Numbered from the stretch's first letter, positions 7,898-17,051 are shown. The stretch is DNA of 64,000 bases from an uncultured Acidimicrobiales bacterium (GCA_937922785.1 CALAJQ010000009.1:198958-262957), one strand, 5' to 3'. Numbers and translations: made by a program. Notes: generated by a model not told the origin, from the sequence alone.

Positions 7898-9454
7898 ATG
7901 AGTAAGCGGGCGAAAAGGGTCAAAATGTCTATTGCCGTAAAGGCTGCATCTGTGGCAATTGCGCTTGTCCTGTTTGGAGCGCCGGTTGCCGCTCAAGAGG
8001 CCGAACCAGAGCCCACAACACCAGCAGCGCCAGCCCCCGAGCCAGCACCCGAACCAGCGCCAGCGCCAGCTGAAGGCGAAGCACCCGCTCCAGAGCCAGA
8101 GCCGGCTCCGGCTCCAGCTGAGGGCGAAGCTCCTGCGCCTGCGCCCGCCGATGGTGAAACTCCTGCAGAGGGTGAAGCTCCGGTCGACCCTAATCTTCCG
8201 GTACCTGAGAACGATGACCCGCTTGCGGATGAGGGCGAAGGCGAAGAAGCGCCTGCAGAAGACGTTCCGGTGCCTCGAAGCGGCCGTTACGCAAACCAGC
8301 CCGACTTCGAACCTCCGACAGTTCAGTGGGGCAACGTTCGTGACGCCGAGAATCGCCTAGCGATTGCCATTGAAGAACACGCCGATGCCGTCAACCAGGT
8401 GCGCAGCCTTCGCATTAGCGAAAAGGGCCTCCGGGTCAAGCTAAAGGATCTGGGCGAAGAAGCTCAAGAGACCATCGCCAAACTTGAGGCAGCGGAGAAC
8501 CGATTGCGGGCAAGAGCGCTTAACGCCTTCACCTCTGCCGACACCTCTACTGCGTCGGTATCGGCGCTTGACCACGACGACCTGCTCGAGGCCCGTTCTC
8601 AACAGTTCCTAGTTGAAACCGCCTTCAAGGTTGACCAAGCCACGATTGAAGAGATCATCCGGCTCAAGGGCGATCTGAACGACCAGTCCCTGGAAGCCTT
8701 CGACCGGCTAAGTCGGGTAGTTGAAACCATCAACCGAATGCAGCTGGTAGTAGTTGAGCTGGCCGGAGTAATCGAACAGGCTGAGCTAGAAGTTGAAGTG
8801 TTCAAGGCCGGCAGCGAGTTCTTTGTAGCCGACCTCGTCTTCCCGGTGTATGAGCCATATGACGAAGTGCTGATTGACTCTTGGGGTTATCCGCGAGCGC
8901 CGGGCACGCCTGACGAGCACTGGCACGAAGGCATCGACATCTTCGCCCCTGAAGGAACACCAATTGTTGCCGCCGAACGAGGAGTCGCCACCAAGGTGGG
9001 CACGGCAAAGCTTGGCGGCCTTCGAGTATGGGTTCAAGGCGAGAGCGGTACGAAGTGGTACTACTCACACATGTCAGCAATCGCTGAAGGTCTTGAAGTT
9101 GGCGACGTTGTTGAGGTAGGCGATCTGCTTGGCTACATCGGTCACTCGGGCAACGCTGTCGGCACGCCCGACCACCTTCACCTGCAGGTTCACCCTGACG
9201 GCGGCCGGCCAGTGAACCCTTATCCGATCCTTAAGGTCATTTCAGATCACGAACGAGCTGAGGCCGCTGCTTTGGAAGCAAAGCTGGCCGAAGAAGAGCG
9301 CAGGGCTGACGAAGAGTCAGACTCTGACACCGACCCGGTCCAGAATCTCGGAGAGTTCGGACCGCTCGAAGATCGGGCCGAGGGCGAAGGTATCGAAGAC
9401 AATGTTGCCGACGGTTGGGACGCCCCAGTTGGGTTTGGCAATATTCTCAACTAG
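7898..9454 (+). CDS. Secreted coiled-coil M23 metallopeptidase
   Basis: The protein has 518 residues. A signal peptide ends near 'FGAPVAAQEAE', followed by a low-complexity Pro/Ala/Glu stretch (about 30-120) and a long helical coiled coil (about 145-300). The M23 (LytM) domain has 'HWHEGIDI' with His343 and Asp347, and 'HLHLQVH' with His426 and His428. All zinc ligands are therefore present, predicting an active peptidoglycan endopeptidase rather than an EnvC-type activator. The tail (about 450-518) is acidic. ATG 7898 is preferred; ATG 7925 would still leave a signal peptide. It lies 187 bp before a second M23 gene, and the pair may act in cell division or separation. Confidence 0.88.
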   Translation: MSKRAKRVKMSIAVKAASVAIALVLFGAPVAAQEAEPEPTTPAAPAPEPAPEPAPAPAEGEAPAPEPEPAPAPAEGEAPAPAPADGETPAEGEAPVDPNLPVPENDDPLADEGEGEEAPAEDVPVPRSGRYANQPDFEPPTVQWGNVRDAENRLAIAIEEHADAVNQVRSLRISEKGLRVKLKDLGEEAQETIAKLEAAENRLRARALNAFTSADTSTASVSALDHDDLLEARSQQFLVETAFKVDQATIEEIIRLKGDLNDQSLEAFDRLSRVVETINRMQLVVVELAGVIEQAELEVEVFKAGSEFFVADLVFPVYEPYDEVLIDSWGYPRAPGTPDEHWHEGIDIFAPEGTPIVAAERGVATKVGTAKLGGLRVWVQGESGTKWYYSHMSAIAEGLEVGDVVEVGDLLGYIGHSGNAVGTPDHLHLQVHPDGGRPVNPYPILKVISDHERAEAAALEAKLAEEERRADEESDSDTDPVQNLGEFGPLEDRAEGEGIEDNVADGWDAPVGFGNILN

Positions 9455-9641
9455 TTAGTCTCAAATAGAATTTCTTAGCTAGCCGGCTTGTGTCGGTGCA
9501 GGGCCTGGTCAAAGCGCTCCGTGCAGAACCGGTTGTCGACTAAAGGCCAATCATCTACCTAGAGGCTGTTCCAAGGCTGTCGAACCAGCTTTTTCCCAGT
9601 CGGGGAGCGACTTTCGTATTCCTAGGATACGATCTGCCGCC

Positions 9642-10628
9642 GTGGGTAAAATGACTCGATCGGTGCGTCTCGCGCTCATTGCCCTCCTGCTGCTTGTGTC
9701 AGTAGGGGTACCAGTACTTGCTCAGCAGACCCCGGGTTTGGAAGAAGCTCGCACACAAGCTGGTGAATTGACCGCTGAATTCCACCGTTTAGAGTCAGCA
9801 CACCTTGAAGCCGAAGACAGGCTTGAGGAAAACCGTGCACGCACCGCAGATCTCCGAGCCGAAGTTGACCTTCTTAAGAAGGCCGTAATCACCACTGCTG
9901 TTTCAGGCTTCACTCGGTCGCTTGAGGTGCCAGAAGTTGTTAAGTCTGGCTCGCCAGTTGATGCGGTCCGGGCCGACGCCTTGGGTGATGCGGCCATCGG
10001 AGCCGACGACGACGCAATCGATTCCTACTCAACGGCACTTGCCGACCTTCGGCTTCTTGAAGGCCAGCTAGCGGTTGAGGAAGAGGCCGCACGGGCTCTT
10101 CACGACGAAGTCAAGGTGGCCTACGAAGAGATAATCGTGGAGCTTGAACGACTTGAAGCAGCCGAAGTTGAGCGTCTGGCTTTGGTTGCCAAGCGAGCTG
10201 AAGAGGCCAAGCGAAACGGCGGAGTGTTCTTCGAGCTTGAGTTCTGCCCACTTGCCGGTGCTCACACCTTCATTGACTCTTGGGGCTTCGCCCGATCTGG
10301 TGGGCGTCGCCACAAAGGCGTCGACATGATGGCCAAGACAGGCGTGCCTATCGTGGCTCCGCTTGACGGCACGGTTGCCCATCGTTCGAACCGCGTGGGC
10401 GGCCGCTCGTTCCACCTGACTACCGCGGATGGCACCTACATGTACGGCACTCATCTGTCGGCCTATGGCAAGAGCGGCGAAGTCAACGCTGGCGACATCA
10501 TTGGTTACGTCGGCGATGACGGCAACGCCGCCGGCCTGCCTCACTTGCACCTAGAGATTCACCCTAAGAAGGGCTCTCCAACCAACCCATACCCTTCAGT
10601 GGCCGTGGTCTGCGAAGGCGCCACCTAA
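9642..10628 (+). CDS. Secreted M23 metallopeptidase
   Basis: The protein is 328 residues. A GTG at 9642 (or ATG at 9651) gives a clear signal peptide ending near 'PVLAQQ', then a coiled coil (about 30-190) and an M23 domain. Zinc-binding motifs are 'HKGVDMM' (His224, Asp228) and 'HLHLEIH' (His301, His303), so it should be catalytically competent. It has the same coiled-coil plus LytM plan as the preceding gene but lacks the long acidic and Pro-rich segments. It is followed by tandem 49-bp repeats and the convergent enoyl reductase gene. Confidence 0.87.
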   Translation: MGKMTRSVRLALIALLLLVSVGVPVLAQQTPGLEEARTQAGELTAEFHRLESAHLEAEDRLEENRARTADLRAEVDLLKKAVITTAVSGFTRSLEVPEVVKSGSPVDAVRADALGDAAIGADDDAIDSYSTALADLRLLEGQLAVEEEAARALHDEVKVAYEEIIVELERLEAAEVERLALVAKRAEEAKRNGGVFFELEFCPLAGAHTFIDSWGFARSGGRRHKGVDMMAKTGVPIVAPLDGTVAHRSNRVGGRSFHLTTADGTYMYGTHLSAYGKSGEVNAGDIIGYVGDDGNAAGLPHLHLEIHPKKGSPTNPYPSVAVVCEGAT

Positions 10629-10644
10629 AAAACACCCCATCTCA

Positions 10645-10798
10645 GGTTCTGGCTGTGCTCAGGCCCGCTCTTTGAGGTTCTGGCTGTGCTCGGGCCCGCA
10701 TTCGGTCTCAGGCGCCGCCAGAAGCAGACGGCGCCTGTAAGTACCTTCGTTCTGGCTGTGCTCGAGCCCGCATTCGGTCTCAGGCGCCGCCAGAAGCA
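10645..10798. repeat. Intergenic 49-bp repeats, two full copies and one partial
   Basis: Two nearly identical 49-bp units occur at 10678-10726 and 10750-10798, and a third partial unit starts near 10645. Each full unit begins TTCTGGCTGTGCTC and ends GGCGCCGCCAGAAGCA. The ends TTCTGGC and GCCAGAA are inverted, so each unit can form a hairpin. The repeats fill the gap between two convergent genes and may act as a bidirectional terminator or be a REP-like element. Confidence 0.8.
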
Positions 10799-10815
10799 CT
10801 GGGTTCTTTGGCGCG

Positions 10816-11583
10816 TTAGGCGCCGATCATGTGGTAGCCGCCGTCGACGTGGATGATCGACCCGGTCGTTTGCGGGAACCAGTCGCTCAACAAGGCCACA
10901 CATGACCGCGAGACGCCTTCAGAATCGTTGACGTCCCAGCCCATTGGGGCTCGTTTGACCCATTCGTCTTCGAATTTCTTAAACCCTGGGATCGACTTGG
11001 CAGCGATGGTTCGCATAGGCCCGGCCGCTATCAAGTTGCAGCGGATCTGTTGCTCGCCAAGTTCACGAGCCAGGTAGCGGTTCAGCGATTCCATGGCTGC
11101 TTTGGCCATACCCATCCAGTTGTAGGCAGGCCAAGCAACGGTGGCGTCAAAGGTGAGGCCAACAATCGAACCGCCGTTTGGCATTAGGGGAGTGACGATG
11201 TCGGCGAGCGATCGAAGTGAGTACGCCGAGACCTCAATAGCGGTTGAAACGTCACCCCATTCGGCTCCGAAGAAGTCGTCGCCGAGGCAGGCCTCAGGAG
11301 CAAAGCCGATGGCGTGAAGGGCCCCATCTACGGTTCCCCAACGGCTCTTCAGTTCAGCTGAAAGTGCTTCGCGATGTGATGCGTCGGCGATATCAAGCTC
11401 GAGAACGTCTGGGGTTGGGTCTAGCTTGCGGGCGGTTCGCTGAGTCAACCGGAGGCCGCGCCCAAAGCCAGTCAAAATCACCTCGGCCCCTTCGGCGATT
11501 GCTGTTTCGGCTACACCGAACGCCAGAGAGTCGTCGGTGAGAACACCGGTGATTAGTAGCTTTTTGCCATCAAGTAAACCCAT
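10816..11583 (-). CDS. fabI: Enoyl-[acyl-carrier-protein] reductase, InhA type
   Basis: The protein is 255 residues and reads closely like InhA/FabI. It opens 'MGLLDGKKLLITGVLTDDSL' (NAD-binding, atypical Gly motif), has 'HAIGFAPEACLG', and a catalytic 'YNWMGMAKAA' with Tyr154 and Lys161 in the Y-(x)6-K spacing. It continues with 'AAGPMRTIAAKSIPGF' and ends 'IHVDGGYHMIGA'. It catalyses the last reductive step of each type II fatty-acid elongation cycle with NADH. The start is the ATG at 11583. Confidence 0.94.
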   Translation of the reverse strand: MGLLDGKKLLITGVLTDDSLAFGVAETAIAEGAEVILTGFGRGLRLTQRTARKLDPTPDVLELDIADASHREALSAELKSRWGTVDGALHAIGFAPEACLGDDFFGAEWGDVSTAIEVSAYSLRSLADIVTPLMPNGGSIVGLTFDATVAWPAYNWMGMAKAAMESLNRYLARELGEQQIRCNLIAAGPMRTIAAKSIPGFKKFEDEWVKRAPMGWDVNDSEGVSRSCVALLSDWFPQTTGSIIHVDGGYHMIGA

Positions 11584-11674
11584 AGCTATCTGACTAGCAC
11601 TGATCTGCTTCGGTTACTCCTAATGCCAGAGTTTCTTGCAATAGGGTTTCTTGTAGGGCGCTAGTTTGTTGTGC

Positions 11675-12415
11675 ATGAACTCTAGTGATTCGATTCAGCT
11701 AGACGCACTCAGGTCTGTATTGCAGCGAATCTCGGGGCTGGCCAGAGCTTGTGATCTGAAAACACCAGTTGCGCACCTTGGGCGCTGGAAGGTTCGAGAC
11801 GTAGTGGCACATTTGGGCGGTGTTCACCGTTGGGCAACTGAAATTGTGGTGACTCGGTCGATGGACGGGTCAGGCAGCACAAAGTCAAAGTTGGACGGAG
11901 TCGAGCTTTGTGATTGGTTCGACGAAGGAGTTCACGAACTGCTTGGTCAGTTGAGCCGTGCCTCGGCTGATGAGCCGTGCCCGAACTTCAACCCCGGTTC
12001 GGATAAGAACATTGGGTTTTGGATCAGACGTCAGCTGCACGAGGCAACAGTTCACGCGTGGGATATCGAACGGGCTTTGGGTGACACGACAGTGATCGAT
12101 CCTGCAATCGCAGCGGACGGGGTAGACGAATTCCTCGACGTGTTCGTCCGAACTCGTGGGAAACAAACTTTGACCGGGCCGCTGGTGTTGACCACAACCC
12201 AACCCGCGCAGTCGTGGACCTTGACTCTCGCTGCAAAACCAGGTCGGGTTGACATTGAACCGGGCAGATCGTCAGAGGTTGAAACGGAACTATCGACTAC
12301 GTCGGAGAAGTTGTTGCTGGCGCTTTGGGGTAGACATCGGTTCGATGACGTCGGCTTCGAAATCAAAGGTGACCGCCAGACAGGGGCCAGCATGTTCGAA
12401 CCAGCTGAGTCTTAG
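11675..12415 (+). CDS. Maleylpyruvate isomerase-family (DinB-like) mycothiol-dependent enzyme
   Basis: The protein is 246 residues. It fits the actinobacterial family TIGR03083/MDMPI: an N-terminal four-helix DinB-like bundle with 'WKVRDVVAHLGGVHRWATEIV' (metal-ligand His residues in HLGGVH), then 'RRQLHEATVHAWDIERA'. A C-terminal mixed alpha/beta domain (about 165-246) resembles SCP2. Family members use mycothiol or are of unknown substrate. The mshC gene in this window supports a mycothiol-making host. ATG 11675 is preferred over an upstream TTG. Confidence 0.8.
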   Translation: MNSSDSIQLDALRSVLQRISGLARACDLKTPVAHLGRWKVRDVVAHLGGVHRWATEIVVTRSMDGSGSTKSKLDGVELCDWFDEGVHELLGQLSRASADEPCPNFNPGSDKNIGFWIRRQLHEATVHAWDIERALGDTTVIDPAIAADGVDEFLDVFVRTRGKQTLTGPLVLTTTQPAQSWTLTLAAKPGRVDIEPGRSSEVETELSTTSEKLLLALWGRHRFDDVGFEIKGDRQTGASMFEPAES

Positions 12416-12497
12416 AACTTGGCCCGACACAAGCTCACCTAGCAGCGCGATCGCCTACGTATGAGCCGCCCAGTTGTCTGGATATATAGTCTTGGAC

Positions 12498-13142
12498 ATG
12501 GCTGGTGACCTAACTTTCGAGACAATCCTGCCGCAACTGAGCGGTGATGACGTCAAGCTTGGCGATCTGAAGAAGATGGCCAAGGAGATTAAGCGAGACC
12601 ACGACTTGGCGATGCAACTGTGGGCGACACAAGAAGTGCACCCTCGGATGATGGCGACGCTGATCTTCGACACGAAGCTGATTACGCAGGAGTTCATCGA
12701 TGAGCTGATTGTCGATCTCGACGTCCACGGCTCCGGCGATCGGTTGAAGATCGCCGAATGGCTCCTTGCCAATCAGCTGATGAAGACCAAGAAGACCAAG
12801 GCGCTGCTCGACAGCTGGCAGGACGCCGAAGCGCCGCTTCTGCGGCACCTGTTTTGGTATCACCAGGGTCGGATGCGCTGGGTTGGTCAAACACCTCCGG
12901 AAAACACCGTCGATCTTCTCGCTGCGCTTGAATCCAATATGGCCTCCGCCGAGCCCGAGGTGCAGTGGGCGATGAACTTCACCGCCGGTCACATCGGCAT
13001 CCACGACGCTCAACATCGCCAACGTTGTATCGACCTCGGCGAACGCCTCGGTCTCTACAAAGACGAAAAGGTCGCCCCAAATTGCACCCCCAACTACCTC
13101 CCGGAATTCATCCGCATCGAGGTCGAAAAGCTGCAAGCTTGA
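12498..13142 (+). CDS. DNA alkylation repair (AlkD-like) protein
   Basis: The 214-residue protein looks like the HEAT-like DNA alkylation repair family. Helical repeats run throughout ('KKMAKEIKRDHDLAMQLW', 'EVHPRMMATLIFD', 'GDRLKIAEWLLANQLM'), and the C-terminus has the characteristic 'CTPNYLPEFIRIEVEKL' block. AlkD enzymes excise positively charged alkylated bases. The exact substrate here is not known. The next gene begins only 14-50 bp later, so the two may be co-transcribed. ATG 12498 gives the family-typical N-terminus. Confidence 0.8.
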   Translation: MAGDLTFETILPQLSGDDVKLGDLKKMAKEIKRDHDLAMQLWATQEVHPRMMATLIFDTKLITQEFIDELIVDLDVHGSGDRLKIAEWLLANQLMKTKKTKALLDSWQDAEAPLLRHLFWYHQGRMRWVGQTPPENTVDLLAALESNMASAEPEVQWAMNFTAGHIGIHDAQHRQRCIDLGERLGLYKDEKVAPNCTPNYLPEFIRIEVEKLQA

Positions 13143-13195
13143 ACGGGGCTGCAAGCTTGAGCGGGTCAGCCTCGATAAAAGAGAAGCTTGCCGCC

Positions 13196-13843
13196 ATGAA
13201 GGTAAGGCGGCAAGAGCGCAGGGCCTTTGAGGAACGTATGCGGGCCGAGCGGCGCCTGCCTCCAGGGCAGCGGATCACATACAAATTTCCTGTCTTGCAT
13301 CTCGGGCGAGTGCCCGATTTTGATCCCGAGAACTGGACGTTCAAGATCTTCGGGGCAGTTGAAAATCCGGTTCAGCTCACTTGGGCACAGTTTCAGCAGC
13401 TGCCTCGCACGAAGGTGACGCTTGACCTTCATTGCGTGACTCAGTGGAGCAAGTTCGACACAGTTTGGGAGGGTGTATCCCTGCGAACCTTGATGGACCT
13501 TGGCCTCGTCGAACCGAAACCCGACGCAACGCATTTGATTCAAGTTGCCGAAGCCGGCTATCGAACCAACCTTCCGTTGGAAGTCGCCCTGCAAGAGAAC
13601 TTCCTGTTAGCCACGCATGTGAACGGCGAGGCCCTGGAGCCCAAGCACGGCTACCCGTTGCGGGGCGTGACGGGTCACATTGTTGGCCGCCACGATTTGG
13701 AAGACGTGTACTTGTGGAAGGGCGCGAAATGGTTACGTGGGCTGAAGTTCGCCACCCACGACGAGCCGGGTACGTGGGAGAAAACCGGCTACCACAACGA
13801 AGGGGACGTTTGGCGTGAAGAACGCTGGGGCTTTCGCATCTAG
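13196..13843 (+). CDS. Molybdopterin-dependent oxidoreductase (sulfite oxidase-like, YedY-type domain)
   Basis: The product is about 215 residues from ATG 13196; TTG starts at 13139 and 13157 are possible. It has the sulfite-oxidase Mo-cofactor fold: 'FPVLHLGRVPDFDPENWTF', 'LTWAQFQQLPRTKVTLDLHC' with the Cys as likely Mo ligand, then 'VTQWSKFDTVWEGVSLRTLM', 'PKHGYPLRGVTGH' and 'WEKTGYHNEGDVWREERWGF'. The last block is typical of small cytoplasmic family members. No Tat signal is visible. Substrate and electron partner cannot be told from sequence. Confidence 0.85.
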   Translation: MKVRRQERRAFEERMRAERRLPPGQRITYKFPVLHLGRVPDFDPENWTFKIFGAVENPVQLTWAQFQQLPRTKVTLDLHCVTQWSKFDTVWEGVSLRTLMDLGLVEPKPDATHLIQVAEAGYRTNLPLEVALQENFLLATHVNGEALEPKHGYPLRGVTGHIVGRHDLEDVYLWKGAKWLRGLKFATHDEPGTWEKTGYHNEGDVWREERWGFRI

Positions 13844-13879
13844 CCCGACACCAGCCTCAGTTGTGGCACGCTTTGTCTT

Positions 13880-14398
13880 ATGACCGATGGCCCGATTCTC
13901 ACAAGCGACCTGGCGTTGTGGCCGTTGGAAGTGGCTGATGCCCACGACATGGTCAACGTGTTGGCCGACCCTTCCCTTTACGAATTCACTGGCGGAGAAC
14001 CGCCGACCCTCGACGTGTTGCTTGAACGTAACCGCCACCAAGTTGCCGGATCACCCGACGTTGGCGAGACCTGGCTGAACTGGACGATCCGTAGCGCCGA
14101 CGGCGGAGTAGCCCTGGGATTCATCCAAGCGACAGTAGTGGGACACAGGGCGGACCTCGCCTGGCTTGTTGGGGTCGAACATCAAGGTCGCGGCATCGCA
14201 ACTAAGGCTGCGGCCGCAGCCAAAGACTGGCTCGCAAACACCGGCGTTGGCCGAGTGGAGGCCCATGTCCACCCGGATCATCTGGCGTCCCAAGCCGTTG
14301 CCCGACGGCTTGGAATGTCGTTAACCGGCGAAGTGGACCGAGATGGTGAAGAGGTGTGGGCGAGCGAGCCCACACCCAGCTGGGGCAAGCTCGACTAG
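13880..14398 (+). CDS. GNAT-family N-acetyltransferase
   Basis: The 172-residue protein resembles RimJ/RimL-type GNATs. The acetyl-CoA-binding strand and loop read 'LAWLVGVEHQGRGIATKAAAAA' (Q/RxxGxG/A signature), followed by 'RVEAHVHPDHLASQAVARRLGM', typical of the family's C-terminal half. The N-terminus 'LALWPLEVADAHDMVNVLADPSLYEFTGGEPP' is also typical. The acceptor substrate is unknown. Confidence 0.85.
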   Translation: MTDGPILTSDLALWPLEVADAHDMVNVLADPSLYEFTGGEPPTLDVLLERNRHQVAGSPDVGETWLNWTIRSADGGVALGFIQATVVGHRADLAWLVGVEHQGRGIATKAAAAAKDWLANTGVGRVEAHVHPDHLASQAVARRLGMSLTGEVDRDGEEVWASEPTPSWGKLD

Positions 14399-14411
14399 CC
14401 AGGCTCCTCGA

Positions 14412-14939
14412 CTAACTGGGGCGGCGCTGACTAACCGAACCCTCTATCGCTTCGGCAAGTCCGTGGGCTGCTCTACTTGCGAGGATCTCGAACGTTTTTG
14501 AGAAGGCATCGTCGGTAATCCCGACAGACTGGGCGAGGATCAGCTCGGCCGAATAGGTGACAGTGCAGCCGTCATCGTTTGAGACAATGGCGGTCTCATC
14601 ATTGGATGCCAGTAGGTCATGCTCGGCCTTCACCCGGAACCGCTCAGGTCTGACGAAACTGGTTACGACATAAGTGAGAGTCATCGGGCCCGAGAACCCG
14701 TCAACGGTCACCTCAAAAGCTGCGTCCAGACCCGGTTCGCTACCGCCGATTTGGGTGACTTTGTGAACACCTGGGTCCCACAAGGGGAGGTTCGTCAGGT
14801 CGGCCATGTACGCAAAGACCTTCTCCGCAGTCCACGGAGTTTGCACTGTGAACGACGACTTGGCCACGGGGTCGACTGTACTGCCACCGAATCCTCCCAC
14901 CGAATCCTCGCCCGAATTGGAGGTGTGCCAGACTGCCAT
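14412..14939 (-). CDS. SRPBCC/polyketide-cyclase-like lipid-binding protein
   Basis: The 175-residue protein has the START/SRPBCC pattern. After 'SSFTVQTPWTAEKVFAYMAD' comes 'LPLWDPGVHKVTQ', then a long antiparallel sheet ('AAFEVTVDGFSGPMTLTYVV') and a C-terminal long helix. Such domains form a hydrophobic pocket for lipids or polyketides. The start is uncertain: ATG 14939 leaves 26 bp to the divergent MOSC gene, and a downstream GTG would remove a Gly/Ser-rich leader. Function unknown. Confidence 0.65.
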   Translation of the reverse strand: MAVWHTSNSGEDSVGGFGGSTVDPVAKSSFTVQTPWTAEKVFAYMADLTNLPLWDPGVHKVTQIGGSEPGLDAAFEVTVDGFSGPMTLTYVVTSFVRPERFRVKAEHDLLASNDETAIVSNDDGCTVTYSAELILAQSVGITDDAFSKTFEILASRAAHGLAEAIEGSVSQRRPS

Positions 14940-14965
14940 TGAGCAGAACGAAGGTGAGCAATGGC

Positions 14966-15421
14966 ATGGCTAGTAACTCTGAAATCGGTTCGGTTCAGCG
15001 CATCTCGCTTGCCGTCGACCACGCGGCCGGTCTTGAAATCGTTGACGAAGCCCAAGCCGTAGCGGGCTCGGGCTTAAAAGGTGACCGGCACTGCGGCGCC
15101 CCGGCGCGCCAAATCAGCATCCAGTCGCGTACCGAGCTTAAAGAGGCCTCCCAGAAGTTAGGGCGAGATATAGATCCGGACCTGACGCGTCGAAATATCA
15201 CCATTGATAAGGGCGACCTTCCTCGCAATCGTGGCCAGCGGCTGTTCATTGGAGAAGTGGAACTTGAGGTATTCGCGGACGCCGCGCCATGTGAGCTAAT
15301 GACTACGTTGATTGGCGAAGGGGCACGTCCGGCTCTTACGCGTTTGGCCGGGATTCACTGCAAAATCATTTCTGACGGCCAGATCTATCTGGGTGACAAG
15401 CTCATGCTTAGCGAGGCTTAG
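14966..15421 (+). CDS. MOSC-domain protein
   Basis: The 151-residue protein carries a MOSC domain: 'GSGLKGDRHCG', 'ARQISIQSRTELKEAS', 'LTRRNITI', and a conserved 'APCELMTTLI' with the Cys expected to bind the molybdenum-cofactor sulfur. MOSC domains transfer sulfur or handle Mo-cofactor-bound substrates. The start is ATG 14966, with 'GAAGGTGAGCA' upstream as a possible ribosome-binding site. The stop overlaps the convergent patatin gene by 14 bp. Confidence 0.82.
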   Translation: MASNSEIGSVQRISLAVDHAAGLEIVDEAQAVAGSGLKGDRHCGAPARQISIQSRTELKEASQKLGRDIDPDLTRRNITIDKGDLPRNRGQRLFIGEVELEVFADAAPCELMTTLIGEGARPALTRLAGIHCKIISDGQIYLGDKLMLSEA

Positions 15422-16382
15422 CCGCACGCTGTAGCTGGCTGCACGCTTGCAGAATCTCAAGTCTCTCGGCAACAGCGCTGCTGGCCAGCCGTTCATGGGC
15501 TGATTTGAGCGCGGCCCGAGTTGTGGCTTTACGACGGCTGGGATCCATCGCGTTGCGGCCCATTGCCGACACTTCCGATGGCCTCGGTTGGAAGGTCAGA
15601 ACCTTGGTGCCGTTGTTTCGAATGTGCTTCACCTCTTTGGCCAACCGCAGACTATGAAGCGGCCTGGCCGTTGGTAGGCCAGGGGGCGGCCGTTCGCTAG
15701 TTGCCGACATCGGCGAAATTGCTACGACAAGGTCAAGCTCCAGGTCGGCCAATAGATCGGCGTTGGTAGCTGAATGCACGCCCCCGTCGACGTAGCGAGA
15801 TCCGTCGTGGATCACGGGCTCGAAGAATCCGGGAATCGCAGAGGAGGCCTGCACTGCTACGCCGATCGAAGCGTCGTGCCTATCTCGACCAAACACGACC
15901 CGCTCGCCGTTGTCCAAGTCAACCGCGCAGATCCACAGAGGAGCTTCCGGCCACTGCGACTGGTCATACAGCATGTTGATTCGCTCGCCAATTACGTCGG
16001 CGGAGATCTGACCGGTTGGCAAGATGCCAGCGAGAACTTTGCCCGGGCTCCCACTCGCTTTGAGTAGTAAGCTCGGCGATGCCGGCCGCGGAATACCAGA
16101 GATAGGTTTCGGCCGTAGGTCTAGCGCTGGCGGACCGCCAGTGAGCGCAACTAGAGCCGATGCCTCGGGCGAGATTGACTTTCCCAATGTTCTGTTGGCC
16201 AGGTCTTTCGGTGGGAAGCCGGCGCGAATGATTGCACCTGTGCTTGATCCGGCCGAGGTGCCCACGATGATTTCGGCGTCACGAGCATCAAAGCCGGCGT
16301 CGGCTAAAGCGGTCAGGACTCCGGCGTGATATGCGGCGCCCACTACGCCTCCGGCTCCGAGAACTATGCCCACTGATGTCAC
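15408..16382 (-). CDS. Patatin-like phospholipase
   Basis: The protein is about 324 residues from GTG 16382 (a GTG at 16406 is also possible). It has the full patatin catalytic set: oxyanion loop 'VLGAGGVVGAAYHAGVL', nucleophile elbow 'GTSAGSSTG' and the Asp motif 'YVDGGVHS'. The middle segment between elbow and Asp is long and Pro-rich. The C-terminus is basic and helical. It should hydrolyse acyl esters of lipids; the natural substrate is not predictable. No signal peptide is visible. Confidence 0.87.
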   Translation of the reverse strand: MTSVGIVLGAGGVVGAAYHAGVLTALADAGFDARDAEIIVGTSAGSSTGAIIRAGFPPKDLANRTLGKSISPEASALVALTGGPPALDLRPKPISGIPRPASPSLLLKASGSPGKVLAGILPTGQISADVIGERINMLYDQSQWPEAPLWICAVDLDNGERVVFGRDRHDASIGVAVQASSAIPGFFEPVIHDGSRYVDGGVHSATNADLLADLELDLVVAISPMSATSERPPPGLPTARPLHSLRLAKEVKHIRNNGTKVLTFQPRPSEVSAMGRNAMDPSRRKATTRAALKSAHERLASSAVAERLEILQACSQLQRAAKPR

Positions 16383-16442
16383 AGCCCAAGTATTGCAGAG
16401 CGACACCGGATCGCTTAGGTCAGGACCGGCGCGAGCCTGGGA

Positions 16443-17051
16443 TCATCGTGTGGCAACTAGCGCACCTGCGCCCAACATGGTTGCGCCCGAGGCTCGGCCA
16501 ACACGGCGGACAGCAGTTCGCGAGCGCATGACCGAACGCAGGCGGTCAGCCAACCCGGCATAGGCCACGGCGATCACCAGCCACAAGGTCACAACAATGG
16601 CTACAAGCGCCAGATACTGGGCCAGCGACACGGTGCCCACGTCTACAACCGTGGGCACCAGGGCCACATAGAACAACACTGCGTGCGGGTTGGAAACGCC
16701 AAGACCGAGTCCAACAAAGAGATCCTGTATTGGGCTGCGAGCTTCGACCTGATCTGGTTGGGTGTCATAATCTCGGCGAACTAGCTGTTTCAAGCCGAGG
16801 AAACACAAGTATCCGGCACCAGCAAACTTCACCCCAACAAAGGCGGTTTCGAACCGTTGGGCAACCTCGGCCGCTCCCAGCAACGCCAAGCTCAGCAACG
16901 AAATCTTGGCCAAAGTCACCCCGGCAATGAACGGACCTGCTGCACGGAGTCCGCCACCAAGCCCGCGACCGAACACCGTCAGCGTGTCGGGCCCGGGAGG
17001 GGCGGCTGATGCGGTAAACGCTGCAGCGAAAATCAAGAGTTGAAGCGTCAT
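16443..17051 (-). CDS. LysE/RhtB-family amino-acid exporter
   Basis: The 202-residue protein shows about six hydrophobic segments. Near the first helix is 'PPGPDTLTVFGRGLGGGLRAAG', which matches the LysE/RhtB signature (PGPxxxxxxxxxxxxGxxxG). 'GYLCFLGLKQLVR' and 'GLGLGVSNPHAVLFYVALVP' are also family-typical. It probably exports an amino acid or a similar small metabolite. The ATG at 17051 is the start; the gene lies divergent from the SnoaL-like gene. Confidence 0.85.
   Translation of the reverse strand: MTLQLLIFAAAFTASAAPPGPDTLTVFGRGLGGGLRAAGPFIAGVTLAKISLLSLALLGAAEVAQRFETAFVGVKFAGAGYLCFLGLKQLVRRDYDTQPDQVEARSPIQDLFVGLGLGVSNPHAVLFYVALVPTVVDVGTVSLAQYLALVAIVVTLWLVIAVAYAGLADRLRSVMRSRTAVRRVGRASGATMLGAGALVATR

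Noticed and set aside
12965-13138. N-terminal extension of the Mo-oxidoreductase
   Set aside because: It overlaps the AlkD-like gene in another frame and has Arg/Pro-rich shadow-like composition.
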